The notes: generated from the sequence alone by a model not told the origin. DNA of 52,933 nucleotides from Ignavibacteriae bacterium HGW-Ignavibacteriae-2 (GCA_002839805.1 PGYT01000013.1:1-52933); one strand, 5' to 3'. Shown: positions 42,629 to 52,200, counted from the stretch's first letter. Program-made: numbers and translations.

Positions 42629-44941
42629 CTACTTAAGTATTAACATTTTTTTAGTCCCTGCATTAATTCCATCGAGTGAAACATTATAATAGTAAATACC
42701 GCTTGCAACATCTTTTGCGTTCCAATTAAATTGAAAATTACCTTTCGATAGTTGCCTATTAACAAGAGTGGTAACTAACTGTCCTAATGAATTAAATATT
42801 TTTACTGTAACCATGCTTTTATCTGGTAAATATAAACTAATAGTAGTTTCCGGATTAAAGGGGTTAGGATAATTCTGATAAAGTGTGAAATGCTCAGGAA
42901 ATATTGTAGTGGACTCATTATCCTCAACTACAGTGATATCACTATTATTCTGTTTCGCAAAACTTGGGGTCATTTGTTTAAATGAGCCTGTACCGTTGGG
43001 ATAACGCCCTGTCGAAATATTTAACAATTGTTCACCAAAAAAAACTTCATCAATAATTACCGTATCAGGATCCGACAAATATATTGACTCTCCCGAACTT
43101 GAAAGCTTAAAATTTGCGTGTAATCCCGACTGAGAACTTTGATCATCAGCCCAAATAATTAAATAATCCTTTGCTTTAATTACAGTATCAGGTAAAGTCC
43201 ATTGACTGAGATCATTTGTTTTATCGGATAAAAAATATCCATTTAATGAGATATCATTTTCAGAGTTGTTATATAACTCAATCCAATCGTCATATTCTCC
43301 GTCCTGATCAGCAGCGGTATCATCATTACTGGCCATAAATTCATTGATTACCAGATCTCCTGTAGAAGTAATAGTATAGAATTCAATTTCTGCGCCTTCC
43401 GGCGAAAAAGAAGCTGCATCGTTATTTTCAGCGTAAATATAATATTGTATTTCTGTAGTTGTTACAGGCAGTAAAGCGCCATAGACTGCGTCTCCAGCAG
43501 AACCGTCGTTATTATTTCCATCATCCAGCATATCAATTTTATTAAAAACATCCTTTGCGCTCGCCCTATAATACAATTGAACAATATTTGCGTTTTGTAC
43601 ATTTACGTTTATCCAAAGACTTTTATCAATATCTCCATTTACAGCAGAATGACTAATATCTGTTACTGATGGCGGAGTGGCTTTAAACTCGGCTACGGAG
43701 TTTAAGTAACTTATTCGACTGTCCATTAGCTGGGAAATTCCAACGATACCCTGATTGCCTCCTCCCGGAGGGCCGCCGCTGCTTATACTACTTGTAATAT
43801 TATTTTTAAACTGCGTATATGAATAAAATTTATTCGGATCATTTTGTACCTCAATATCAATAATGTTCTGCAATTCAAACGCACGCGTTTTATACAATCC
43901 ATTTTCAAAATAATCTCTCATTATTGATTTCATGTGGGCCACATATTTTTTTTTAATAGTTGGGTCTGATAAAATTTTGCTGATTATTGGAAAATTTGAT
44001 TTAGAAGAATTTAAAAACGGATCGAGCTGCTGCATTGAACTGGTAGTTAATGCTGCTCCGTCCAATAGCCTTGAAAAAACTCCGAAGTTTTCGTTAAAGT
44101 CCCACACAATCGGATTGAAACGGCCCGAATCATCCTCATATAAATAATAGTTATGTGCGAAATTTATCGGTGAATCCAGGTTCACAGTTAATATATCAAA
44201 TGCCAGCATCCATAAATGTCGGTCAACATTTAATACCTGATCAACAGATGAAGGATTATTGTTTAATATTCTTAAAAAATTAATTAGTTCTTTCCATCCA
44301 TAGTCAGACTCAATTTCATAGTAATTCGAATAAGCGCTGGAATCCTCTCCAAAATATCCCCAGATTTTCACAGAAGACTGTGCGGCGCCACGAGCCAATT
44401 CTCCTTTAAAGAAAGCGTTTTTGCTACTGCCGAAATGTGTCTTTAAAAAAGATTTATCCACATCCTGCACATTCGTATACAGTCCGATATATTTATCATT
44501 TATATAGACCTTGCAATAATTTGCCAAACTCGATGGCATATATTTACCTATTATCTCATAGCTCAAAACTTCGCGCACAAAACTTGGATCATTGTAAACG
44601 TTTGCCAATTTTAAGGTTCCGTACCCTTCATGTTCCTGATTATCAATTACATAATCCAACTTAATATTCAAGGGATTTTTAATTCTACTGGCATTATAAC
44701 TGCTGTTGCCTTTATATCTTACTCCTACACTATCATAATGAATTCCATTCACGGTAGCGGAGCCCAATAATCTGTTTTCATTACCATCGTTAACCAGACT
44801 ATCGAGCTTATAATCCCAATTTGATTGCTTAAACGTGAGTTTGACAGTATTAATAGTATTGACATCGTAGAAATTCTGACCATCAATATTCCTGTAAAAC
44901 AGAATGCAGATGAAAATGAGTATTAAATTTTTATACATCAT
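42629..44941 (-). CDS. Secreted CotH-kinase-like/lamin-tail protein with type IX sorting domain
   Basis: A 770-residue exported protein. Signal peptide (NLILIFICILFYRNIDGQ, cleavage near residue 23). Residues ~25-410 resemble the CotH family: VGVRYKGNSSYNASRIKNPL, YGTLKLANVYNDPSFVREVL, GLYTNVQDVDKSFLKTHFGS, and the likely Mg-binding DFNENFGVF in FNPIVWDFNENFGV. CotH proteins are kinase-like enzymes that may phosphorylate spore-coat or surface proteins. A ~90-residue linker is followed by a lamin-tail domain (LVINEFMASNDDTAADQDGE, DDWIELYNNSENDISLNGYF, SSSGESIYLSD; about 545-655). The last ~80 residues carry the sorting domain, starting LYQNYPNPFNPETTISLYLP and ending KKMLILK, so it should be exported by type IX secretion. 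No neighbour suggests its target. Confidence 0.82.
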   Translation of the reverse strand: MMYKNLILIFICILFYRNIDGQNFYDVNTINTVKLTFKQSNWDYKLDSLVNDGNENRLLGSATVNGIHYDSVGVRYKGNSSYNASRIKNPLNIKLDYVIDNQEHEGYGTLKLANVYNDPSFVREVLSYEIIGKYMPSSLANYCKVYINDKYIGLYTNVQDVDKSFLKTHFGSSKNAFFKGELARGAAQSSVKIWGYFGEDSSAYSNYYEIESDYGWKELINFLRILNNNPSSVDQVLNVDRHLWMLAFDILTVNLDSPINFAHNYYLYEDDSGRFNPIVWDFNENFGVFSRLLDGAALTTSSMQQLDPFLNSSKSNFPIISKILSDPTIKKKYVAHMKSIMRDYFENGLYKTRAFELQNIIDIEVQNDPNKFYSYTQFKNNITSSISSGGPPGGGNQGIVGISQLMDSRISYLNSVAEFKATPPSVTDISHSAVNGDIDKSLWINVNVQNANIVQLYYRASAKDVFNKIDMLDDGNNNDGSAGDAVYGALLPVTTTEIQYYIYAENNDAASFSPEGAEIEFYTITSTGDLVINEFMASNDDTAADQDGEYDDWIELYNNSENDISLNGYFLSDKTNDLSQWTLPDTVIKAKDYLIIWADDQSSQSGLHANFKLSSSGESIYLSDPDTVIIDEVFFGEQLLNISTGRYPNGTGSFKQMTPSFAKQNNSDITVVEDNESTTIFPEHFTLYQNYPNPFNPETTISLYLPDKSMVTVKIFNSLGQLVTTLVNRQLSKGNFQFNWNAKDVASGIYYYNVSLDGINAGTKKMLILK

Positions 44942-45075
44942 AATTGTTATCCTTCAAATTATTTTTTATTTATATAATCTTTCAATACTATTTCACAAAA
45001 ACATTTAATTGTTTTTCATAACGCTTTTTATTCGATGGAAAAATTTAATTTATACCTTTAACACGACGGACATAA

Positions 45076-45506
45076 TTAAAAATATTTACTTCCCGCAACC
45101 CATTGACCGTATCTCATTCTATCGGTCGCGTCAATATCACCGTCGCCATCAGTATACGGACTCTTCTGCCTCATAAGCTCTGTGTAACCAGATCAGTAAA
45201 TACTCTATTTCGGTTTTCCTGGTATTCAGGTATATTTTTATTGTATTGTGATTCCCGCCCATAAAATGTTTCGTCTGATATTTAATTGGAGCTATTATAA
45301 AATATTGTCTGATGTGTACCCTCTGCCGGGCAACCATATACATCCGGCAGGTTTATTGTGGATTTCTCCGAAGAGTTAAAGTTTGCATATGACTCCACGT
45401 AGCATATAAATAAATTTAAGAGCGAAACAGATGTTAAAAATTTTATTATTTCTGCTTTTCTACTCCTTGATGTAAATAAATTTAGATAACTCAACATTTT
45501 GCTCAT
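45076..45506 (-). pseudogene. Decayed secreted protein with dockerin-like Ca-binding end
   Basis: From 45506 a signal-peptide-like start (SVSLLNLFICYVESYA) leads to INLPDVYGCPAEGTHQTIFY and a stop near 45285. In other frames HFMGGNHNTIKIYLNTRKTE can be read, and finally SPYTDGDGDIDATDRMRYGQ before a stop at 45076. The Asp-Gly-Asp-Gly-Asp pattern is that of EF-hand/dockerin type calcium loops. Frame changes at two or more places show decay. A short intact secreted peptide ending near 45285 is the alternative. Confidence 0.4.
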
Positions 45507-45939
45507 CTTGTAATAGATTCTTAATTTTTAATCCCAAATTGTCAGTTAATTGATCCATTTCTTCATGTTTATTCTACCTTACTTACTTTTTAGTGATCAT
45601 CAAGGCAACAATATCTTTAATATATTGAGCCGAGTACAATTCTAAAATTTCAATTTTTTACAAATCACTGAGAGATAGTTTTAATTACAATGCAATAATT
45701 ATTTTTGTAATCTCATAAGCATTTGGAATTTCCATCACCTGATTTCTATTCTGCTTGGGCTAAGCAAAAAGATTTTCCGTTATGAATAATATCGTGCTTA
45801 CTATTTCAAGATAACCGCAATTATAAATTTTTTTATTTATAATTTTAATTCTCCTGAAATAAGAATAACTGATTATACGTTATAATAGTTAAGACGATTT
45901 TTTTATAAAAAACTTGCACTGCTTTAATAGTTTTTAAAA
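45507..45939. other. Gene-poor stretch
   Basis: AT-rich, with no supported gene, RNA or repeat. It lies between the decayed secreted-protein gene and the stress operon terminator. Confidence 0.4.
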
Positions 45940-45969
45940 AAACCCTTTAATTGACCTCTTAAAGGGTTT
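45940..45969 (-). terminator. Rho-independent terminator of the sigma/CpxP-like operon
   Basis: AAACCCTTTAA and TTAAAGGGTTT form an 11-base stem with an eight-base loop, followed on the minus strand by a run of T. It lies 27 bases after the stop of the periplasmic protein gene on the same strand. Confidence 0.85.
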
Positions 45970-45996
45970 AAAAGTGCTTGAATATATCAAAATAAA

Positions 45997-46557
45997 TTAG
46001 AATGGCCGGGGTTTTTCCCTGAGTGGTTTTTGACGTGGCCCTGTCATGTTCTCTCCGGGTGGTGGCCCTGTCATATTCTCTCCGGGCGGCGGACCCAATA
46101 CCTCATGCATTAGAATACGCAGTTTCTTTTGTTGTTCTGAACTGCATAAATTTTTAATATTCAAAAAATGTTCAAAAGTAATCCTCTCTAATTCAGCTTG
46201 TTTATCCATAGTTAATTTTAACAAAGAATCCGATATCATTGGTTGCGGTTCTGCCAACAAAACTTTATCAAACATTTCGCGTTTAAGCTCTCGAATATCC
46301 ATGGATAATTTGTTTATTTGTCGATTGTGCTTGTCGCGGAGATCTAAAAACCCTGCGATTTGGGAGTCGTTAAACATCAATTCAGTTTTAAGAAGCTTTT
46401 CTAGTTGTGCCTGTTTCTTCCTGGGATTTATAGGTACCTGGTCGCCTATGCTTTGTGGAGGTCTGCCTACCCACAACATAGTAAGAGTGCTTAAATTAAA
46501 TATTATAAGCACTATTATAATCAAGACCATATAACGTTTTTGTTTAAAAATATCCAT
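45997..46557 (-). CDS. CpxP/Spy/ZraP-like periplasmic stress protein
   Basis: A 186-residue protein anchored by one N-terminal helix (MVLIIIVLIIFNLSTLTMLW). Start taken at ATG 46557; a GTG at 46560 gives one extra residue. The rest is helical, with repeated Lys/Glu/Leu stretches and LRDKHNRQINKLSMDIREL-like heptads, as in LTXXQ/Spy/CpxP-type periplasmic proteins that sense metal or folding stress. Near the C-terminus the nine-residue unit GPPPGENMT is repeated twice in tandem. It is the last gene of an operon that begins with a broken ECF sigma gene, nine bases behind the anti-sigma-like gene, so its normal regulator may be lost. Not a proven metal binder. Confidence 0.75.
   Translation of the reverse strand: MDIFKQKRYMVLIIIVLIIFNLSTLTMLWVGRPPQSIGDQVPINPRKKQAQLEKLLKTELMFNDSQIAGFLDLRDKHNRQINKLSMDIRELKREMFDKVLLAEPQPMISDSLLKLTMDKQAELERITFEHFLNIKNLCSSEQQKKLRILMHEVLGPPPGENMTGPPPGENMTGPRQKPLREKPRPF
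46037..46090. repeat. Two tandem 27-base repeats in the CpxP-like gene
   Basis: Units 46037-46063 and 46064-46090 each encode GPPPGENMT. They differ at three bases, all synonymous, so protein-level selection is likely, or the duplication is recent and followed by silent drift. Confidence 0.85.
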
Positions 46558-46566
46558 CACATATTC

Positions 46567-46893
46567 CTATTCTAAAAATAGTATGTCACTTTGGTTTAAA
46601 TTAGGTGTTAAATCATCTGAAATTATCTCAATCAGAGCCTTTCTTGTTGGTGTAATGTTGTAAGTTTCACTGCTGTTAAAATACCAGAATACTGTTGTGA
46701 GATTAACTGCGAACAATAAAACAAAAAACGCCGGTTGAAGAAAAGTAAAATAATTTTTTCTTTTTTTATGCCGCTCTTCTAATTTGGCACGAACACGCGT
46801 ATAAAAATACGGATTAATAGGGATTGTTTCTTTCTGGTCTAACAGATCCAGAGTTTTAGTGATTTCCCAGTCTATTTTTTCTTTTTTATTCAT
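46567..46893 (-). CDS. Small single-helix membrane protein, likely anti-sigma factor
   Basis: A 108-residue protein with one central helix (YFTFLQPAFFVLLFAVNLTTVFWYF, about 48-72), a charged N-terminal cytoplasmic half and a short external tail. No family is clear, but the position between the ECF sigma gene and the CpxP-like gene is the normal one for an anti-sigma factor. AAAGGTG lies six bases before ATG. It could equally be an uncharacterised membrane protein. Confidence 0.6.
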   Translation of the reverse strand: MNKKEKIDWEITKTLDLLDQKETIPINPYFYTRVRAKLEERHKKRKNYFTFLQPAFFVLLFAVNLTTVFWYFNSSETYNITPTRKALIEIISDDLTPNLNQSDILFLE

Positions 46894-46952
46894 TTTAGCA
46901 CCTTTACATATTGTTGGACGTTCTTTTCATCCAAAACTTGCGCAACTGAATA

Positions 46953-47509
46953 TTATTTTTCAAAATAATTAGATAAATGTTTATATAAATTCTTTTTTGC
47001 TCGATGCATTAATGCCTCAACTGCAGAAATTGATATCGACAAAATGTCCGCCATTTCTTTATTGCTAAAATTCTGGTATTTACTAAGAATTATAACTGTT
47101 TTTTGGTTTTCAGGTAATTTATTTAGTGCAAAATCCAATATTTTTTTTCTTTCGTGGTTTTAAAGTTGCTGCAGCGGATCACCTATAGGAGGCAATTCAA
47201 TTTCTTCATGGTCATCATCGGTTTTAAAAAGAGAAATTAACTGACCAAATTTTTTTTTCTCTTCTTTCTTCTAAGAAAATCCAGAGATTTATTAACGGCT
47301 ATTATATAAATCCATGTGGATAATTGCGCCTCTTCGCGGAAATTGGACATAGATTCGTAAACTTGAATAAAAACTACTTGAGCTATATCGTCCGCATCCT
47401 CAACATAATTTACAAAACGGAAGCAGGTATTTCGCACCGGTTTTTGAAGAGTTTCAACTAAATTTTTGAAATTAATTATATTATCTGTTTTTTCGGACAA
47501 ATATGGCAT
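46953..47509 (-). pseudogene. ECF RNA polymerase sigma factor, split by frameshift and stop
   Basis: The first part (47509 down to about 47259) carries sigma region 2: NVCF-type start, then [20 protein letters not shown] and [20 protein letters not shown]. At an A9 tract (47250-47258) the frame is lost and the ORF stops a few codons later. In the next frame the same protein continues, with [20 protein letters not shown] and PIGDPLQQL, reaching an in-frame TAA (47160-47162), after which KILDFALNKLPENQKTVIIL and region 4 (NFSNKEMADILSISISAVEA) continue to TAA at 46953. One lost or gained A and one nonsense change, both in an otherwise complete gene. The downstream genes are intact. A sequencing error at A9 is possible, but it would not explain the stop. 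Confidence 0.8.
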
Positions 47510-48166
47510 TCCTAAAAAATGTAATTCGTGAGTATTTCTTCAGGTATCAAATTAAAATTTTGTAACAAAAATACCGTGTTTAATCACGATTTTTATACTG
47601 AACAAATCAATAATTCCTAATCTAGTGAATTGAATAAATGTTTATATAAATCTTGCCAAAATTTAATTGAAAAAACCTAATTGGTATTTACAGTTTTTTA
47701 ATTTTGGAGTATCATTTTCCAATATAAAAACTAGATTGAAGTAAAACCAATATCTATCCGAAAGCTCTGCAAAGACTTATGCAAAATGGTTGTTATGATG
47801 GAATATCGTTAATTGAATTGGCGAAAATCCAACATATGCAAATATAATTAGACATATCTTCTACAAAATTTAAATATTTATACGATTTTTTGAACTTTAT
47901 CATACTGATTTTGTGTTTAGCATGTAGTCTTTATAATATCGGACTATTTAACCGTATCATAATTATAAAAAACTTTATTAATTTTTTCAGTAAAAACTTA
48001 AAACTTGAAGAATGACCAAATTGAAAAAAACGATATGAAATCACAAAATAAGACTTATTTATAAATTAAAAATAATATAATGGACATTTAACAGTCTATA
48101 TAATTACTAGAAATTTTAGTAGTCACAATAACAAAATTTTCAAACAAAAAATAAAAACAGAAAAAT
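47510..48166. other. Divergent intergenic region
   Basis: About 650 bases between the sigma-factor remnant and crtI, AT-rich. No gene, RNA or repeat is supported. It must hold the promoters of both units. Confidence 0.4.
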
Positions 48167-49648
48167 ATGAAGAAGAAAGTAATAATTATTGGTTCAGGGC
48201 TTGGTGGATTATCAACAGCAATAAGGTTGAGTAAACATGGCTATGATATAACAATTTTAGAAAAACATTCCACTCCGGGAGGAAGACTAAATATTATAAA
48301 TCAGGATGGATTCCGATTTGATATGGGTCCCTCTTTCATGAGTATGACATTTGAATTCGATGAATTATTTGAAAGTGCGGGAGTAAAAAATCCTCTCCGG
48401 ATGGAAGAATTAGATCCAATTTATCAGGTTTATTTTGAAGGAAAACAAGACCCGTACAAAATTTTTAAGGATTTAAAACTCCTGGCAAAAGAGTTTGAAG
48501 CAATTGAACCCGATTTTGAAAATAAAATTGAAAAATATCTTAAAAGAGCAGGCGAGTTTTTTAACGATACCGAGAATATAGTTGTAAAATCTAATTTTGA
48601 TAACAAACTCCAATATTTTTTGGAATTGAGCAAGGTGCCCAAAAAACATCTGCCATATCTTTTCAGAACGATGTGGAGTGAAGTTGATAAAGCTTTTACA
48701 AGTGAAGAAGTTAAAATAATATTTTCACTTGTGGCTTTTTTCCTCGGGGCAACACCTTTTAAAACTCCTTCCATTTATTCTCTTCTAAATTATACTGAAC
48801 TAAAATACAACGGTTATTGGAGAGTAAAAGGCGGGATGTATAATATTGTTGAAGAAATCGTTAAAATATTAAAGGATAGAGGAGTAAAAATTTATACCGA
48901 TACCGAGATAGTTAAAATCAATAACTATAACGGAAAACTGAATGAAATTGAGGATCAAAACGGTAAAAAATGGAAAGCCGATATTATTGTTTCTAATTCC
49001 GATGCAGCATCGTTTAGGGGAAAAATATTAAACAGAAAAAATTATGGTACGGCAAAACTCGACAAAATGAACTGGACGCTCGCGCCGTTTACTATATACC
49101 TGGGCGTAAAAGGTAAAATAAATGGTTTGGACCATCATAATTATTTTCTTGGTAAAGATTTTAAGAAGTACGCTGATGAAATTTTCACTCTTACAGTAAG
49201 TCCGGAAAATCCTTACTACTATGTAAATGTTTCTTCAAAATATGACAGTGAAGCTGCGCCTGAGGGTTGCGAAAATATTTTTATACTCTGTCCTGTTCCG
49301 GATTTGCGATATAAATCTAATTGGGATGACAAAGAAAAACTTGCCTCATCAATAATTCGTGATATTTCAACGAGAACAGGTTTCGACATAGAAAAAAATA
49401 TCATTACAAAAAAAATATTAACTCCAAAAGATTGGGAAGGTAAACTGAATCTTTACAGGGGGTCGGGTCTAGGTTTAGCTCATAATTTGACACAAGTAGG
49501 CGCTTTTCGTCCAAATAATAAAGACGAAAATTTTAAGAATCTTTATTATGTGGGCGCCTCAACTACTCCGGGTACCGGTTTACCGATGGTTGTAATTAGT
49601 TCAAAATTAGTAACAGAGAGGATAATGAAAGATGATGGAATTATATAA
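48167..49648 (+). CDS. crtI: Phytoene desaturase
   Basis: A 493-residue FAD-dependent desaturase that converts phytoene to lycopene. The dinucleotide motif VIIIGSGLGGLSTAIRLSKH (4-23) is followed by ILEKHSTPGGRL and the DMGPSF segment, the CrtI signature. The C-terminal carotenoid region YYVGASTTPGTGLPMVVISS is complete. Length matches CrtI-type enzymes. It begins the carotenoid operon, and its last codons overlap the start of crtB by 17 bases. Whether it stops at lycopene or an earlier intermediate cannot be read. Confidence 0.95.
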   Translation: MKKKVIIIGSGLGGLSTAIRLSKHGYDITILEKHSTPGGRLNIINQDGFRFDMGPSFMSMTFEFDELFESAGVKNPLRMEELDPIYQVYFEGKQDPYKIFKDLKLLAKEFEAIEPDFENKIEKYLKRAGEFFNDTENIVVKSNFDNKLQYFLELSKVPKKHLPYLFRTMWSEVDKAFTSEEVKIIFSLVAFFLGATPFKTPSIYSLLNYTELKYNGYWRVKGGMYNIVEEIVKILKDRGVKIYTDTEIVKINNYNGKLNEIEDQNGKKWKADIIVSNSDAASFRGKILNRKNYGTAKLDKMNWTLAPFTIYLGVKGKINGLDHHNYFLGKDFKKYADEIFTLTVSPENPYYYVNVSSKYDSEAAPEGCENIFILCPVPDLRYKSNWDDKEKLASSIIRDISTRTGFDIEKNIITKKILTPKDWEGKLNLYRGSGLGLAHNLTQVGAFRPNNKDENFKNLYYVGASTTPGTGLPMVVISSKLVTERIMKDDGII

Positions 49649-50489
49649 TAGATCGAGTTTTTCAATAAGTAAACTTATAACAGATAATTACAGCACTTCC
49701 TTCAGTCTGGGAATCAAATCATTCGATTCCAAATACAGGGATCCTATTTTCGCGATTTATGGATTTGTTCGTCTCGCCGACGAAATCGTTGATACTTTTC
49801 ACGGATATGATAAGGAAGCCATTTTAAATAAATTTAAAGCCGATACATTAGAGGCAATAGATTTGGGAATTTCCACCAATCCGATATTGCATTCATTTCA
49901 GCAAATAGTCAATAAATATAATATTGATAAAGATCTTATCCTCGAGTTTTTAAAAAGTATGGAAATGGATTTAACTAATTCCTATTATCACAAAAAGCAA
50001 TATGATGAATACATATATGGTTCTGCAGAATCTGTCGGTTTAATGTGTCTGAAAGTTTTTACAAATAATGATATTGAAAAATATGAGCAACTTGCTCCAT
50101 TCGCAAAAAAACTGGGATCGGCTTTTCAAAAAGTGAATTTTTTGCGGGACATTAAAAGTGATATTGAAGAGAGAGGAAGAATTTATCTTCCCGGTGTTGA
50201 CAAAGAATTTAAAATGAACGAAGAAAGTAAACAATCTCTTGAAAAAGAAGCAGAAAATGAATTTAGAATAGCTCTTGTGGGGATAATGAAATTACCGAAA
50301 GAAGTAAGACTTGGCGTATATCTCGCCTATATTTATTATCAATCGTTATTTCAAAAAATAAAGCTTTCACCGTTAAAAGTGCTTAGAGAAAGACGTGTTA
50401 GAGTCTCGAACTTTAAAAAATCCTGGCTATTTATTAAGTCCTTTGTTGAAATAAAACTTTTGGAATTTGAATATGTTTATTCTGATTAG
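49632..50489 (+). CDS. crtB: Phytoene synthase
   Basis: A 285-residue prenyltransferase that joins two geranylgeranyl diphosphate molecules into phytoene. The two Asp-rich sites are visible: GFVRLADEIVDTF and VNFLRDIKSDIEERGRIYLP. It overlaps the end of crtI by 17 bases, which implies translational coupling. A second ATG at 49635 is an alternative start. The next gene overlaps its end by 17 bases. Confidence 0.95.
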   Translation: MMELYNRSSFSISKLITDNYSTSFSLGIKSFDSKYRDPIFAIYGFVRLADEIVDTFHGYDKEAILNKFKADTLEAIDLGISTNPILHSFQQIVNKYNIDKDLILEFLKSMEMDLTNSYYHKKQYDEYIYGSAESVGLMCLKVFTNNDIEKYEQLAPFAKKLGSAFQKVNFLRDIKSDIEERGRIYLPGVDKEFKMNEESKQSLEKEAENEFRIALVGIMKLPKEVRLGVYLAYIYYQSLFQKIKLSPLKVLRERRVRVSNFKKSWLFIKSFVEIKLLEFEYVYSD

Positions 50490-51054
50490 ATTATTAATTC
50501 TAATTTTTATCGCCGGTATAAGTAACGCTCAAATATCTAAAGAAAACATCACTCTTAATGGAGATTTTTCAGCCGATTATAATTTTATAAGGGCTGGTTT
50601 AGACGAGTCGTTAGAAAATGAAAAACAGTTAATGTCTTTGGAAAAATATATAAATGTAAATTTTAATAAAACTTACATTGAAAAGGATCCTTTACTGCTG
50701 GCTTTTCAAGGTACAATAGAATCATTAAAAGCTAAATTCGTTTTTTGGCCTTTTACCAAGCTCAATCACCTTAATAGAGGTTTAGAGTTATTGGATAAAG
50801 CAGTTAATTTAGCTCCCAGTAATTTGGAAGTTAGATATCTAAGATTTTGTGTTCTCGATAATATTCCGTCTATAATCGGGTACGGGGATAAAGCGCAGGA
50901 AGATGCTGATATTTTATTTAATCTTTTTAAACAATCCGATTCTTATAATAGTGATACACTAATAATTTCAATGGCGGAAACCTTAAATGAGAGCGAAAGG
51001 TTTACAGCGTTGCAAAAAAATAGTTTCCAGAAAATTTTATTTAAAAGAAAATGA
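50473..51054 (+). CDS. Secreted TPR-like protein inside the carotenoid operon
   Basis: A 193-residue protein, start at ATG 50473 (TTG 50467 would add two residues). An N-terminal signal peptide (FILIRLLILIFIAGISNAQ) is followed by helical sequence with TPR-like spacing, including LNHLNRGLELLDKAVNLAPS and NLEVRYLRFCVLDNIPSIIG. No enzyme motif is seen. It is sandwiched between crtB and the lycopene cyclase gene with overlaps on both sides, so it is firmly part of the operon; a helper role in pigment handling or in the envelope is possible. It is not a known carotenoid enzyme. Confidence 0.75.
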   Translation: MFILIRLLILIFIAGISNAQISKENITLNGDFSADYNFIRAGLDESLENEKQLMSLEKYINVNFNKTYIEKDPLLLAFQGTIESLKAKFVFWPFTKLNHLNRGLELLDKAVNLAPSNLEVRYLRFCVLDNIPSIIGYGDKAQEDADILFNLFKQSDSYNSDTLIISMAETLNESERFTALQKNSFQKILFKRK

Positions 51055-51731
51055 GCGAATATTTAATTCTTAACATCATAACAATATTTTTTCCTCTAAT
51101 TTATTCGTTTGAGAAAACAATTAAGTTTTATAAAACTTATACTGTTCTTTTTATGTCGACATTGCTGGTTGGAATCCCATACGTAATCTGGGATATAATA
51201 GCAACCAAAAGGGGAGACTGGAGTTTTAATCCGGAATTTTTAACCGGCATTTATATTTTTAATCTACCTCTGGAAGAAATACTGTTTTTTATAACCGTAC
51301 CTTATTCAATGATATTTTTGTACAGGGCAGCTTTATATTATTTGCCGCCAAAAACTATTCAACTGCCAAAAAGTATTTTATTACTCGTTTCAATTATATC
51401 AATACTTTTGGGATTATTTTTTCTCGGACAGCATTATACCTCAACCGTTTTGATTTATGTCGGGGTGTTTTTCTTAATGTTGTTCTTCTCCAAAACAGGA
51501 TTAAGAAATAACTTAGTTTTTTGGATTTATTTAATTTTAGGTTTTATTCCGTTTTTTGTCGTTAATTATTTTTTAACATCATTACCGGTAGTAAGCTATA
51601 ATCCCGAAACTTTTTCAGGAATAAGGATTGTTACAATTCCTGCTGAAGATTTTATTTACACATTTTCTTTAGTAGGTTTTTACATTTTGATTTACGAAGA
51701 ATTAAGAATAAAAATGAAGATATGGATTTAA
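51051..51731 (+). CDS. Lycopene cyclase (fused CrtYcd type)
   Basis: A 226-residue integral membrane protein with about six helices. Two related halves each carry the motif of heterodimeric lycopene cyclases: WSFNPEFLTGIYIFNLPLEE and SYNPETFSGIRIVTIPAEDF, so this is the fused CrtYc-CrtYd form. It should close the ends of lycopene into beta-ionone rings to give beta-carotene. It overlaps the previous gene by four bases (ATGA) and crtZ follows one base after its stop. Confidence 0.92.
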   Translation: MSEYLILNIITIFFPLIYSFEKTIKFYKTYTVLFMSTLLVGIPYVIWDIIATKRGDWSFNPEFLTGIYIFNLPLEEILFFITVPYSMIFLYRAALYYLPPKTIQLPKSILLLVSIISILLGLFFLGQHYTSTVLIYVGVFFLMLFFSKTGLRNNLVFWIYLILGFIPFFVVNYFLTSLPVVSYNPETFSGIRIVTIPAEDFIYTFSLVGFYILIYEELRIKMKIWI

Positions 51732-51732
51732 T

Positions 51733-52200
51733 ATGATGACAATAGTAATAAACATAATTGCGTTTTTCTTGACTTATGCTTTTATGGAATTCACCGCCTG
51801 GTTTACACATAAATATATTATGCATGGTTTTTTATGGAAACTACATAAAGACCACCATATAAAAGATCATGATAAAAAATTTGAAAAGAATGATTATTTC
51901 TTTTTAATGTTCGCCATACCGAGCTTTTTATTAATTTATTTCGGTTTTGAGCAGGGAGTTTCAAGTGTATTATTATGGATTGGTCTTGGTATTATGGTTT
52001 ATGGAATTACTTATGTCCTTGTGCACGATATTTTTATACACAGACGAATTAAATTATTTCAAAAAACTAATAACCCATACTTTAAAGGAATGAGACTAGC
52101 TCACAAAATTCATCACAAACATTTAACAAAAGAAAATGGTGAATGTTTTGGATTTATTTGGGTAAAGAAAAAATATATAAAAGCAGATGAAACAAATTGA
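51733..52200 (+). CDS. crtZ: Beta-carotene hydroxylase
   Basis: A 155-residue membrane di-iron hydroxylase that adds 3-hydroxyls to beta-carotene, giving zeaxanthin. All His motifs are present: HKYIMH, HKDHH, HDIFIHRR and HKIHHKH. Four helices are seen. It is the last gene of the carotenoid operon; product after it is likely zeaxanthin unless a ketolase lies elsewhere. Confidence 0.95.
   Translation: MMTIVINIIAFFLTYAFMEFTAWFTHKYIMHGFLWKLHKDHHIKDHDKKFEKNDYFFLMFAIPSFLLIYFGFEQGVSSVLLWIGLGIMVYGITYVLVHDIFIHRRIKLFQKTNNPYFKGMRLAHKIHHKHLTKENGECFGFIWVKKKYIKADETN

Noticed and set aside
46046..46534. 162-codon plus-strand ORF opposite the CpxP-like gene
   Set aside because: Shadow frame. The minus-strand protein has a membrane anchor, helical repeats, ribosome binding site and operon context.
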